From Solirubrobacteraceae bacterium (lineage in GTDB: Bacteria; Actinomycetota; Thermoleophilia; Solirubrobacterales; Solirubrobacteraceae), in NCBI GenBank assembly GCA_030690545.1, contig JAUYGN010000089.1:1-47420 (forward strand): 47,420 bases of DNA, read 5' to 3'. Positions within the stretch are counted from its first letter, which is position 1. Each line of letters opens with the position of its first letter. Both the position numbers and the translations under genes were made by a program. The notes beneath the pieces are model-generated. The model made no database searches. It had not been told where the DNA came from and saw only the letters and a list, made by a program, of their open reading frames with translations. Below, one piece after another: positions 35,936 to 43,182 of the stretch.

Positions 35936-36685
35936 CTATCCCACGACGCGCTCGAGCACGTCGGCGTCGATGTCGAAGTTCGCGTGCACCGCGTCGACGT
36001 CGTCGTTGTCCTCGAGCGCGTCGATCAGCCGCATGAGCTTGGCCGCGTCGCCCTCGGCGACGGGGACGCGGGCCTTCGGCAGCCAGGCCAGCTCGGCCGA
36101 TCGCAGCTCGATCTCGGCCTGCTCGAGCGCGGCGCGCACGGAGGTCAGGTCGGTCGGCTCGGTCGTGACCTCGAAGATGCCGTCCTCGGCCGCGATGTCC
36201 TGCGCGCCGGCCTCGATCGCCGGCAGCAGATCGTCCTCGCCGTAGCGCTCGCCGTCGATCAGGATCAGCCCGCGCTTGTCGAACAGGTAGGAGACCGAGC
36301 CGGGCTCGCCGAGGCTCCCGCCGTGCTTGGTCAGCAGGTAGCGCACGTCGGCACCGGTGCGGTTGCGGTTCTCGGTCATCGCCTCGATCAGCAGCGCCAC
36401 GCCGCCGGGTCCGTAGCCCTCGTACATGACGTCCTCGATCGCCGCCGCGTCGGCACCGGCGCCGGTGCCCTTGGCGATCGCGCGCTCGATGTTGTCCTTC
36501 GGCATCGACGCGTCCTTCGCCTTCTGGACGGCGAGCTGCAGCGACGGGTTGCCCTCGAGCTCGCCGCCGCCGTCGCGGGCGGCGGTCGTGATCGCGCGGG
36601 CGAGCTTCGTGAACAGCTTGCCGCGCCGCGAGTCGACGACCGCCTTCTTGTGCTTGATCGACGCCCATTTTGAGTGCCCGGACAT
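35936..36685 (-). CDS. yebC: YebC/PmpR family protein
   Basis: A 249-residue protein of the universal YebC family, described both as a transcription regulator and recently as a factor that relieves ribosome stalling at proline stretches. The start MSGHSKWASIKHKKAVVDSRRGKLFTKLARAI is diagnostic, followed by NIERAIAKGTG, YEGYGPGGVALLIE and TENRNRTGADVRYLLTKHGG. ATG 36685 has TAGACT 8 nt upstream and no Shine-Dalgarno sequence, so it is probably leaderless. The yebC-ruvCAB neighbourhood is conserved, but here it is interrupted by the cyclase and DUF3817 genes on the other strand. Confidence 0.95.
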   Translation of the reverse strand: MSGHSKWASIKHKKAVVDSRRGKLFTKLARAITTAARDGGGELEGNPSLQLAVQKAKDASMPKDNIERAIAKGTGAGADAAAIEDVMYEGYGPGGVALLIEAMTENRNRTGADVRYLLTKHGGSLGEPGSVSYLFDKRGLILIDGERYGEDDLLPAIEAGAQDIAAEDGIFEVTTEPTDLTSVRAALEQAEIELRSAELAWLPKARVPVAEGDAAKLMRLIDALEDNDDVDAVHANFDIDADVLERVVG

Positions 36686-36693
36686 GGCCGCTG

Positions 36694-36699
36694 AGTCTA
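36694..36699 (-). promoter_or_regulatory. yebC: -10-like element for leaderless yebC
   Basis: TAGACT on the minus strand, 8 nt before ATG 36685. Confidence 0.5.
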
Positions 36700-36733
36700 G
36701 GACCTCGCTCGATGCCGCCGATCGCGCGCCGCT

Positions 36734-36789
36734 CCGGGGGTCGTCGAGTTTTCGTCCGTCATTTGGACGTTCCCTCGAAGACCCCCCGG
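36734..36789. repeat. Long imperfect inverted repeat with nested hairpin between yebC and manB
   Basis: Outer arms 36734-36748 and 36774-36789 pair over about 14 of 15 bp, with one mismatch and one bulge (CCGGGGG...TCGAG with its complement). Inside lies a second stem CGTCC/GGACG (36753-36757, 36765-36769) in unusually AT-rich sequence (TTTTCGTCCGTCATTTGG). It occupies the centre of the 153-nt divergent promoter region, so it could be an operator for both genes or a structured RNA element. Confidence 0.6.
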
Positions 36790-36825
36790 CGGAACCCCGC
36801 GTCGAGCCGGTCGCAGCTCAGGCTT

Positions 36826-36831
36826 TACCCT
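36826..36831 (+). promoter_or_regulatory. manB: -10-like element for leaderless manB
   Basis: TACCCT, 7 nt before GTG 36839; same hexamer and spacing as at rnz. Confidence 0.55.
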
Positions 36832-36838
36832 TGCCGCC

Positions 36839-38209
36839 GTGTCCGTTCCGAGCGAGATCTTCAAGGCGTACGACATCCGCGGCCTGTACGGCGAGCAGAT
36901 CGACGGCGACGTCGCGGAAGCCGTCGGACGCGCGTTCGCGCGCGTGCTGTCCGAGCTCGGCGGCAAGCCGGTCGCCGAGCTGCGGATCGGCCTCGGCCGC
37001 GACATGCGCCTCAGCGCGCCCGAGCTCGCCGCGCGCTACCGCGACGGCATCGTCGCCGAGGGCGCGACCGTCGTCGACGCCGGCAAGGTCGGCAGCGAGA
37101 TGCTCTACTGGCTCGTCGGCTCGCGCGCGCTCGACGGCGGGCTGATGTGCACCGCCTCGCACAACCCGAAGGCCTACACGGGCGCGAAGCTCGTCCGCGA
37201 GGGCGCGATCGCGCTGAGCGGCGACGCCGGCATCCAGGACATCCGCCGCACGATCGAGGCCGGCCTGGGCGCACCCGCTGGGACGCCGGGCACCGTCGAG
37301 CAGGTCGAGATCTACGCCGACTTCCAGGCCGACGCGCTGACGTTCGTCGACCCGAGCGCCGTCAAGCCGCTGCGCGTCGTCGTCGACGGCGGCAACGGGA
37401 TGGCCGGGCCGATGGTCGGCCCGCTGCTGCAGCAGCTCGGCCTCGACCTCGTCACCGCCTACTGGACGCCGGACGGCGCGTTCCCCGACCACGAGCCCAA
37501 CCCGCTGCTGCCCGAGAACCGCGCGTTCATCATGCGCAAGGTCGTGCAGGAGGGCGCCGACCTCGGGATCGCCTGGGACGGCGACGCCGACCGCTGCTTC
37601 TTCATCGACGACAGCGGGGCGTTCGTCGACGGCGATTTCCTGACGGCGCTGCTCGCCGAGTCGCTGCTGCGCAAGAGTCCCGGCGAGGCGGTCCTCTACG
37701 ACGTGCGCGCGAGCCGCGCCGTCGCCGACACCGTGAGGCGGGCCGGCGGGACGCCGCACCCCAACCGCGTCGGCCACGCCTTCTTCAAGACCCGCATGCG
37801 CGACGAGGGCGCGATGTTCGGCGGCGAGGTCTCCGGCCACTACTACTTCCGCGACTTCTACTGCGCCGACAGCGGGACGATCCCGGCGCTGCTGATCCTC
37901 GAGCTGCTGAGCGTCGAGGGCGCGAAGCTCTCCGAGCTGCTTCAGCCCTATCGCGAGACGTACTTCATCTCCGGCGAGGTGAACTCGACCGTCGACGACG
38001 CCCCGGCGAGGCTCGCCGCGATCGAGGCGACGTACGCCGACGCGCGGATCGGCCATCTCGACGGCGTCTCGGTCGACTACGACGACTGGCACTTCAACGT
38101 GCGCACGTCGAACACCGAGCCGCTGATGCGCCTCTGCCTGGAGTCGATGAGCTCCTACGAGGACATGGAGCGCCGGCGCGACGAGGTCCTGGCGATCATT
38201 CGCTCATGA
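36839..38209 (+). CDS. manB: Phosphomannomutase/phosphoglucomutase
   Basis: Interconverts hexose 1- and 6-phosphates, supplying mannose-1-phosphate for GDP-mannose and hence polyprenyl-phosphomannose and surface glycans. The 456-residue alpha-D-phosphohexomutase opens IFKAYDIRGLYG. It has phosphoserine Ser107 in TASHNPKAY, the Mg loop WDGDADRCFF, the sugar loop GEVSGHYYF and the phosphate loop RTSNTEPLMR. GTG 36839 with TACCCT 7 nt upstream suggests a leaderless mRNA. It fits with the mannosyltransferase fusion gene at 9316 and the glycan genes downstream. Confidence 0.93.
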   Translation: MSVPSEIFKAYDIRGLYGEQIDGDVAEAVGRAFARVLSELGGKPVAELRIGLGRDMRLSAPELAARYRDGIVAEGATVVDAGKVGSEMLYWLVGSRALDGGLMCTASHNPKAYTGAKLVREGAIALSGDAGIQDIRRTIEAGLGAPAGTPGTVEQVEIYADFQADALTFVDPSAVKPLRVVVDGGNGMAGPMVGPLLQQLGLDLVTAYWTPDGAFPDHEPNPLLPENRAFIMRKVVQEGADLGIAWDGDADRCFFIDDSGAFVDGDFLTALLAESLLRKSPGEAVLYDVRASRAVADTVRRAGGTPHPNRVGHAFFKTRMRDEGAMFGGEVSGHYYFRDFYCADSGTIPALLILELLSVEGAKLSELLQPYRETYFISGEVNSTVDDAPARLAAIEATYADARIGHLDGVSVDYDDWHFNVRTSNTEPLMRLCLESMSSYEDMERRRDEVLAIIRS

Positions 38210-38228
38210 CGGCGCGACAGCGCGCCGT
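38209..38228 (+). terminator. Hairpin at the manB stop codon
   Basis: ACGGCGCG-ACAG-CGCGCCGT, a perfect 8-bp stem with a 4-nt loop, beginning at the last base of the manB TGA. Terminator-like, but without a T-tract. The rest of the 115-nt gap to the next gene shows nothing clear. Confidence 0.5.
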
Positions 38229-38324
38229 AGCTCGACGAGAGCCGAGCGACAACGACGATCGCGCATCCTCGCGACGCCATCGCCGCACGGCGGCTCGCGT
38301 CGGCCCGCGACGCTCGTGCTCGCG

Positions 38325-39344
38325 ATGAGCGAGGCGCAGGCGGCGCTGGCCCGCGCCGCCGACGCCGGCATCCACTGCCTGGCGATCCCGACGCCGTTTC
38401 GGATCGGCCGGGTCAACACCTACCTGATCGACGATGACCCGCTGACGCTCGTCGACAGCGGACCGAACTCCGGCACCGCGCTGGACGTGCTGGAGGGCGC
38501 GCTCGCCGCGCACGGCAAGCGCGTCGAGGATCTCGAGCTGATCGTCATCTCCCACCAGCACATCGACCATCTCGGGCTCGTCTCGATCCTCGCCCGGCGC
38601 AGCGGCGCGGACGTCGCGGCGCTCGATCTGCTGGCGCCGTGGGTGCAGCGCTGGAGCGAGGCGATGGACGCCGACGACGCGTTCGCCGAGCGGATCATGC
38701 GCGAGCACGGGGTCCCAGAGGACGTGCGCCAGGCGCTGCTCGGCGTCTCGCAGAGCTACCGCGCCTGGGGCGCGCCGGCGACCGTCACGCGACCGCTCGC
38801 GGACGGCTCGCAGCTGCGCCTGCGCGACCGCACGCTGCGCGTCCTGCACCGCCCCGGCCACTCGCCGTCGGACACGATCTTCCACGACGAGCAGCGCGCG
38901 ATCGTGCTCGGCGCCGATCACCTGATCAAGCACGTCTCGTCCAACCCGCTGATCGCGCGGCCGCTGCAGGCGACGACCGACGAGCAGCCCGCGCGCCCGC
39001 ACGCGCTGGAGACCTACATCGAGTCGCTGCGCGCGACGCGGGCGATGGAGGACGTCGATCTCGTCCTCGCCGGCCACGGCGAGCCGGTGACCGACCACGT
39101 CAGGCTGATCGACGAGCGCCTGCGCCTGCACGCCCGCCGCGCGGAGAAGATCCGTCGCCTGATCGCCGACCGCCCGCTGACGGCCTACGAGATCGCGGGG
39201 TCGCTATGGGGCAACGTCGCGGTCACGCAGGCCTATCTGACGCTGTCGGAGGTGCTCGGCCACGTCGACCTGCTCGTCACGGCCGGGCGCGTCGAGCCGC
39301 AGCGCGACGGCGGCGGCGTCGTGCGCTTCGCCGCCGTCGCCTGA
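38325..39344 (+). CDS. Metallo-beta-lactamase-fold hydrolase
   Basis: A 339-residue cytoplasmic MBL-fold protein with SHQHIDHLG (about residues 75-83), RPGHSPSDTIFHD, GADHLIKH and LAGHGEP: all five metal-binding positions. A C-terminal helical domain (~265-339) resembles the winged-helix tail of LACTB2-like and related thioesterase/hydrolase MBL proteins. Substrate unknown. ATG 38325 is chosen; GTG 38316 is three codons upstream in frame. It is convergent with the next gene, with an 11-nt gap. Confidence 0.85.
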   Translation: MSEAQAALARAADAGIHCLAIPTPFRIGRVNTYLIDDDPLTLVDSGPNSGTALDVLEGALAAHGKRVEDLELIVISHQHIDHLGLVSILARRSGADVAALDLLAPWVQRWSEAMDADDAFAERIMREHGVPEDVRQALLGVSQSYRAWGAPATVTRPLADGSQLRLRDRTLRVLHRPGHSPSDTIFHDEQRAIVLGADHLIKHVSSNPLIARPLQATTDEQPARPHALETYIESLRATRAMEDVDLVLAGHGEPVTDHVRLIDERLRLHARRAEKIRRLIADRPLTAYEIAGSLWGNVAVTQAYLTLSEVLGHVDLLVTAGRVEPQRDGGGVVRFAAVA

Positions 39345-39355
39345 GCGCTCGCCGG

Positions 39356-39793
39356 CTACTGCTGGAACAGGTTCTGCTGGTAGCGATGCGTGATGCGCTT
39401 GGAGCCCTTCGTGCAGGTCACCGTCGCGTTGAGCTGTCCGGCGCGCTCGCTGACGGTGCGGTTGGATTCCCTGCACCGCAAGCCGTTGATCGTCCTGCCG
39501 CTGCACGAGCCCCGGACGCTCTTGCCGCGACGGCACTTGTAGTACGCGAGGGCGAGGCTCCTGCCCGACCTGCAGGCGCTCGTCCGGTTCTGATAGATGC
39601 CCCGCACGCGGATGTTCGTCAGGTAGCCACCATTCAACCCGGCGGGGTTCTGGCTGCGAGGCATGTCGCCGCAGCTGAAGGACCGGACCTTGGATTGCGC
39701 CTGGCTTGCGGGTGCTCCGACAAGACCCGCCAGCAGGAGGCAAATCATCAAGGCAAGCGTCGTGAAGACGCGTGAATCGTGGAACAACGTCAT
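39356..39793 (-). CDS. Small secreted cysteine-rich protein
   Basis: A 145-residue protein with a signal peptide (FTTLALMICLLLAGLVGA, cleavage near ASQAQS about residue 33). The mature ~110 residues hold six cysteines (41, 74, 87, 97, 107, 127), enough for three disulphides, with a basic character and two C-x9-C spacings. No family is recognised. ATG 39793 follows a strong AAGGAG at 5 nt. It is divergent from the secreted SGNH hydrolase across 86 nt; both are extracytoplasmic and may share regulation. A short extracellular effector or envelope-binding protein is possible but unproven. Confidence 0.72.
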   Translation of the reverse strand: MTLFHDSRVFTTLALMICLLLAGLVGAPASQAQSKVRSFSCGDMPRSQNPAGLNGGYLTNIRVRGIYQNRTSACRSGRSLALAYYKCRRGKSVRGSCSGRTINGLRCRESNRTVSERAGQLNATVTCTKGSKRITHRYQQNLFQQ

Positions 39794-39879
39794 TGCTTCT
39801 CCTTCGCGGAAGGTCTCTCGGAACGGTACTCGGTGGGAGCGCGACAAGGCGACATGCGGACCGGGCATGATGTCGAACC

Positions 39880-41334
39880 GTGAACACCGCCGACCGCATC
39901 CTCAGACTCTTCTCATGCGTGCTCGTCGCACTGCTCGTGCCCGCGACGAGCCATGCCGCGACGCCGAACCGCGAGCCAAAGCCGCACACCGACGCCGCCG
40001 ATGCCGCGCCCAGTCCGCTCGACATCCGCTCGTATGCGATGGGTCAGCGCGGGACCGATCTCGTCCTGCGGATCACGACGGCCGGCGAGTGGGAGGCCTC
40101 GCAGCTCGCGCCGGGCTCAGGCCGCGCGCTGTGCGTGCGGTTCTTCTACGGCACCCTGCCGACGCCGCGCGGGCGCATCTGCGTCGTCGAGCGCGGCGGC
40201 GACGCCGAGGGCGACGAGGACAGGCCGCCGGTGCTGGCGTATTCGCGACTCGACCCGTTCGGGGTCACCGTCGAGAGCGTGATCGTCGACGCCGACGTCC
40301 ATCGCCCGAGCAAGCGCTCGGTCGAGGCGGTCTTCGCCCCGTCGGCGGTCAACCTCACGCAGGGGCGCTACTCGTGGCAGGTGCAGTCCGAATGGTCATG
40401 CGCCGTTCCTGCCAGCTGCAGCGACCTGGCGCCCGACCGCGGCAACGTGATCGCCCAGATCCGGCCGCTGGCCGAGCCGGCCTGCTTCGGTGCCGCGTCG
40501 CGCAACCCGCGCTATCGCTGCCGCAACCGCGAGCTGCGACGTGCGGTCGTCCCGTCGCCTCAGCAGGCTGCGGTGTCGCCGAACTCGCCCTGCACGATCG
40601 TCTCGCTCAGGGTCCCCTACACCTGCGGCTTCGGCGTCCGGCCGAACATCGCCAACCGCACGATCGCGCTGATCGGCGACAGCCACGCCGCTCACTGGCG
40701 CGGCGCGCTGGAGGTCGTCGCGCAGGCCCGGCGCTGGCGCGGCTACTCCCTGACGCGTGCCGGCTGCCCGCTGTCGACCGCCACGCCGGCCGGGCCGAAG
40801 GCGCGCCGCGACAGCTGCGCGCGCTGGCGGCAGGCCGTCCACAACTGGTTCAAGCGCCGTCCCGAGGTGCAGACCGTGTTCGTCTCGCAGCTCGCCGGGC
40901 TGGGCGTCCGCGCCCCCGCCGGGCGCAATGCCCGCAACTACGAGATCCAGGGCTTCATCCGGGCCTGGCTGCGCCTGCCCCGGACGGTGCGCCAGGTCAT
41001 CGTCCTGCGCGACACGCCGGTGACGACGTCGCGCTCCCCGCTCTGCGTCGAGCGGGCGGTCCGCGCGCGCCGGGCGACCGCCAACGTGTGCGCGATCGCG
41101 CGCACGCGGGCACTGCGTCGCGACCCTGCGGCGGTCGCCGCGAACCGGACCCGCGCGCGGCGCGTGCACCTGTTCGACCTGACGCGGCACATGTGCGGCC
41201 CGCGGTGGTGCTTCCCGGTCGTCGGGGGCGTGCTCGTGCACAAGGACACGACGCACATGACGAACATGTTCGCCACGACGCTCGGGCCGTTCGTCATGCA
41301 GCGCGTCGACCGCCTGCTCGGCGCCCGCCGCTGA
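39880..41334 (+). CDS. Secreted SGNH-hydrolase-domain protein (OafA C-terminal-domain-like)
   Basis: A 484-residue exported protein. A signal peptide (residues 1-27, ending SHA) is followed by a ~180-residue beta-rich N-terminal domain with paired cysteines, then an SGNH domain: IALIGDSHAAHW with Ser268, and the C-terminal DTTHMTNMF holding the catalytic Asp and His. This SGNH type normally sits behind the acyltransferase-3 membrane domain of OafA-like O-acetyltransferases; here it is free-standing. It probably acts on O-acetyl groups of cell-surface glycans. GTG 39880 start; no Shine-Dalgarno sequence. It neighbours an acetyltransferase and glycosyltransferase. Confidence 0.82.
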   Translation: MNTADRILRLFSCVLVALLVPATSHAATPNREPKPHTDAADAAPSPLDIRSYAMGQRGTDLVLRITTAGEWEASQLAPGSGRALCVRFFYGTLPTPRGRICVVERGGDAEGDEDRPPVLAYSRLDPFGVTVESVIVDADVHRPSKRSVEAVFAPSAVNLTQGRYSWQVQSEWSCAVPASCSDLAPDRGNVIAQIRPLAEPACFGAASRNPRYRCRNRELRRAVVPSPQQAAVSPNSPCTIVSLRVPYTCGFGVRPNIANRTIALIGDSHAAHWRGALEVVAQARRWRGYSLTRAGCPLSTATPAGPKARRDSCARWRQAVHNWFKRRPEVQTVFVSQLAGLGVRAPAGRNARNYEIQGFIRAWLRLPRTVRQVIVLRDTPVTTSRSPLCVERAVRARRATANVCAIARTRALRRDPAAVAANRTRARRVHLFDLTRHMCGPRWCFPVVGGVLVHKDTTHMTNMFATTLGPFVMQRVDRLLGARR

Positions 41335-41335
41335 G

Positions 41336-41362
41336 GGTCGTCCCGTGCGCATGGGGACGACC
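41336..41362. terminator. Hairpin after the SGNH gene, between convergent genes
   Basis: GGTCGTCCC (41336-41344) pairs perfectly with GGGACGACC (41354-41362) around a 9-nt loop, starting 2 nt after the stop and ending 16 nt before the convergent methyltransferase stop. Well placed as a bidirectional terminator; no T-tract. Confidence 0.55.
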
Positions 41363-41378
41363 GCTTGCGACCGGGCCA

Positions 41379-42050
41379 CTAGGCCAGCGGCTTGCGCGCC
41401 TCGATCTCGGCGCCGGTGTAGAGCGTCTTGAGCTTGAGCTTGCCGACGCGCTCGTCGAGCGGGTAGCCCATCCGCGCGATCAGGAACAGCGCCTTGTTGA
41501 GCGGGCGCACCCAGCGGCGGTGGTCGGTGCGCGGCAGGACGAAGTGGACGAGGTTGGAGAGCTGCAGGAACGCACCCGAGTAGGGCCGCTCGTCGACCCG
41601 CACGACCTCGAAGCCGGCGCGCTCGAAGAGCCGCCGCATCCCGAACGTCGTGAAGCGGCTGACGTCCTCGGGGAAGCCGTGGACGCCGAACGTGAACGGG
41701 ATCCAGGCGAGCACCGGCGCGCCGGGCTTGAGCACGCGGTGCATCTCGCGCACGACCTGATAGGGGTCCTCGACGTGCTCGAGCACGCTGATCGCGAGCG
41801 CGCCGTCGAAGCGGTCGTCGTCGATCGGCATCGCGTGCGCGTCGCCGACGATGTCGGGGCTCTGCGACGTGTCGGCGTCGAACTTCGTCAGCGTGCATCG
41901 GAAGAGCGGTCGGTGGTCGTAGTGACCGGCGCCGACCTCGAGCACCTCGGCGTCGGGCGCGTGCGAGGCCGCCCAGCGCTTCAGCGTCGGCATCAGGATG
42001 CGCCGCGAGGCGCCGTGGTTCATGTCGTAGCGGACGTCGCGCAGGCCCAT
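41379..42050 (-). CDS. Class I SAM-dependent methyltransferase (type 11-like)
   Basis: A 223-residue methyltransferase with the SAM-binding VLEVGAGHYDHRPLF (motif I, ~36-50), the acidic FDAD, the post-motif AMPIDDDRFDGALAISVLEHVEDP and MHRVLKPGAPVLAWIPF. These fit methyltransferase type 11 enzymes, which often modify sugars in polysaccharide clusters. Substrate unknown. ATG 42050 has TAGGCT 9 nt upstream, so it is probably leaderless. Same strand as the methyltransferase gene upstream, with a 62-nt gap. Confidence 0.85.
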   Translation of the reverse strand: MGLRDVRYDMNHGASRRILMPTLKRWAASHAPDAEVLEVGAGHYDHRPLFRCTLTKFDADTSQSPDIVGDAHAMPIDDDRFDGALAISVLEHVEDPYQVVREMHRVLKPGAPVLAWIPFTFGVHGFPEDVSRFTTFGMRRLFERAGFEVVRVDERPYSGAFLQLSNLVHFVLPRTDHRRWVRPLNKALFLIARMGYPLDERVGKLKLKTLYTGAEIEARKPLA

Positions 42051-42112
42051 GGTCGCGCCAGCCTACGCGCTCAGCCGGCAACCACCGATCCTCATGGGCG
42101 CGGGTTGACCGC

Positions 42113-42811
42113 TCAGGGTCGCCGTGCGATCCCGATCACCTGGTAGCCGAGCAGCCCCGGCAGGCGGCGACCGAGCGCCTGCCACGCAGGCTCCACGCGA
42201 TCGCTGAGCCGCGGCGCGCCGAGGTGGTTGCGCAGCGCCGGGACGATCGCGTGCACCTCGACGTCGCGCAGCCCGGCGTCCACGAGCAGCGCGCGCAGCG
42301 CGTCACGCGTGAACCAGCGCAGATGGCTGGCGTCGAACGTGCCGCTGTCGTGCTGCGGCCAGCGTCCGCGCAGCAGCGTCAGCCGCGCCTGCCAGTGCGC
42401 GACGTTGGGCACGCTGACGAGGATCGCGCCGCCGGGGCGACACCAGCCGGCCCCCCGGCGCAGGCCGGCGGCCGGATCGGCGAGGTGCTCGAGCACGTCG
42501 GCGAGCACGATGAGGTCAAACGAGTCCGGCTCGAACGGCAGCTGCGGGTCCTGCAGCGCGCCGTGCACGATCTCGTCGCCGACGCCCGCCGCGGCGCTCG
42601 CCGCGGTCGCGGAGAGCTCGAGCCCGGCGAGGTGCCCGGCGCGCTCGCGCAGCAGGGCCAGCAGGCCGCCCGAGGCGCAGCCGACGTCGAGCACCCGTCC
42701 GCCGGGCGGCAGCAGGCGCTGCGCGTGGGCCGCGATCGTGCCGTTGCCGAACGCCGCGTACGTCTGCGCCCTGGCCTCGTAGAGCTCCTCCGACAGGGGA
42801 TCGCCAGCCAT
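42113..42811 (-). CDS. Class I SAM-dependent methyltransferase
   Basis: A 232-residue methyltransferase with RVLDVGCASGGLLALL (motif I), LELSATAASAA, FDLIVLADVLEHLADP and PGGAILVSVPNVAHW. The HLRWFTRDALRALLVDAGL segment is typical of glycan-associated methyltransferases. ATG 42811 is preferred to GTG 42814 because TACGCT lies exactly 7 nt from the ATG. It may act with the neighbouring methyltransferase on a surface sugar; direct evidence is lacking. Confidence 0.85.
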   Translation of the reverse strand: MAGDPLSEELYEARAQTYAAFGNGTIAAHAQRLLPPGGRVLDVGCASGGLLALLRERAGHLAGLELSATAASAAAGVGDEIVHGALQDPQLPFEPDSFDLIVLADVLEHLADPAAGLRRGAGWCRPGGAILVSVPNVAHWQARLTLLRGRWPQHDSGTFDASHLRWFTRDALRALLVDAGLRDVEVHAIVPALRNHLGAPRLSDRVEPAWQALGRRLPGLLGYQVIGIARRP

Positions 42812-42818
42812 CACGGCG

Positions 42819-42824
42819 AGCGTA
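42819..42824 (-). promoter_or_regulatory. -10-like element for the leaderless methyltransferase gene
   Basis: TACGCT on the minus strand, 7 nt before ATG 42811 and 4 nt before GTG 42814. Confidence 0.45.
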
Positions 42825-42835
42825 CCGGGCGCCCC

Positions 42836-42880
42836 GCCCGCCGGAGGTGCTGGGCGCTGCCCGCCGGAGGTGCTGGGCGC
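42836..42880. repeat. 22-bp perfect direct repeat (two copies, period 23)
   Basis: Copies at 42836-42857 and 42859-42880 are identical and separated by a single T. They occupy the 90-nt region between the methyltransferase and the DedA remnant, right at the 5' edge of the remnant. Confidence 0.8.
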
Positions 42881-42904
42881 GCTGAGTAGGGTTGCGCGGC
42901 CGGC

Positions 42905-43153
42905 GTGCGCTCGATCATCTCGATCCCGGCCGGGATGGCGGGCATGCCGATCGGGCTGTTCCTCGCGCTCACGACGATCGGGGCGGGCAGCTGGAACGCC
43001 GTCCTGATGACGACCGGCGCCGCGCTGGGCGGCCGCTTCGAGGAGGTCGGCGACATCATCGGACCGATCTCGACCGCCGTCGTGGCGGTGCTCGCCTTCG
43101 CCGTCCTCGGGATCCTCGTCTGGCTGCGCCGGCGACGCCTGCCGGCGGCCTGA
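42905..43153 (+). pseudogene. 5'-truncated DedA family membrane protein remnant
   Basis: Eighty-two codons match only the C-terminal third of DedA proteins: VRSIISIPAGMAGMP (the conserved arginine-containing re-entrant motif), FLALTTIGAGSWNAVLM, GAALGGRFEEVGDIIGP and a final TM helix with a basic end. Full DedA proteins are about 200 residues. The in-frame codon TAG at 42887-42889 closes the frame upstream, and none of the three frames in the preceding 90 nt encodes the missing part. GTG 42905 could still allow a short two-helix product. A deletion at the adjacent direct repeat is the simplest explanation. Confidence 0.75.
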
Positions 43154-43169
43154 CGCCGCGCCGCACCAC

Positions 43170-43175
43170 TACACT
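43170..43175 (+). promoter_or_regulatory. -10-like element for the leaderless acetyltransferase gene
   Basis: TACACT, 7 nt before ATG 43183. Confidence 0.55.
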
Positions 43176-43182
43176 GCCCGCG

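Noticed and set aside
39663-42146. An 827-codon plus-strand frame over the SGNH and methyltransferase genes
   Set aside because: Its reading is incoherent and it overlaps two well-supported genes in other frames.
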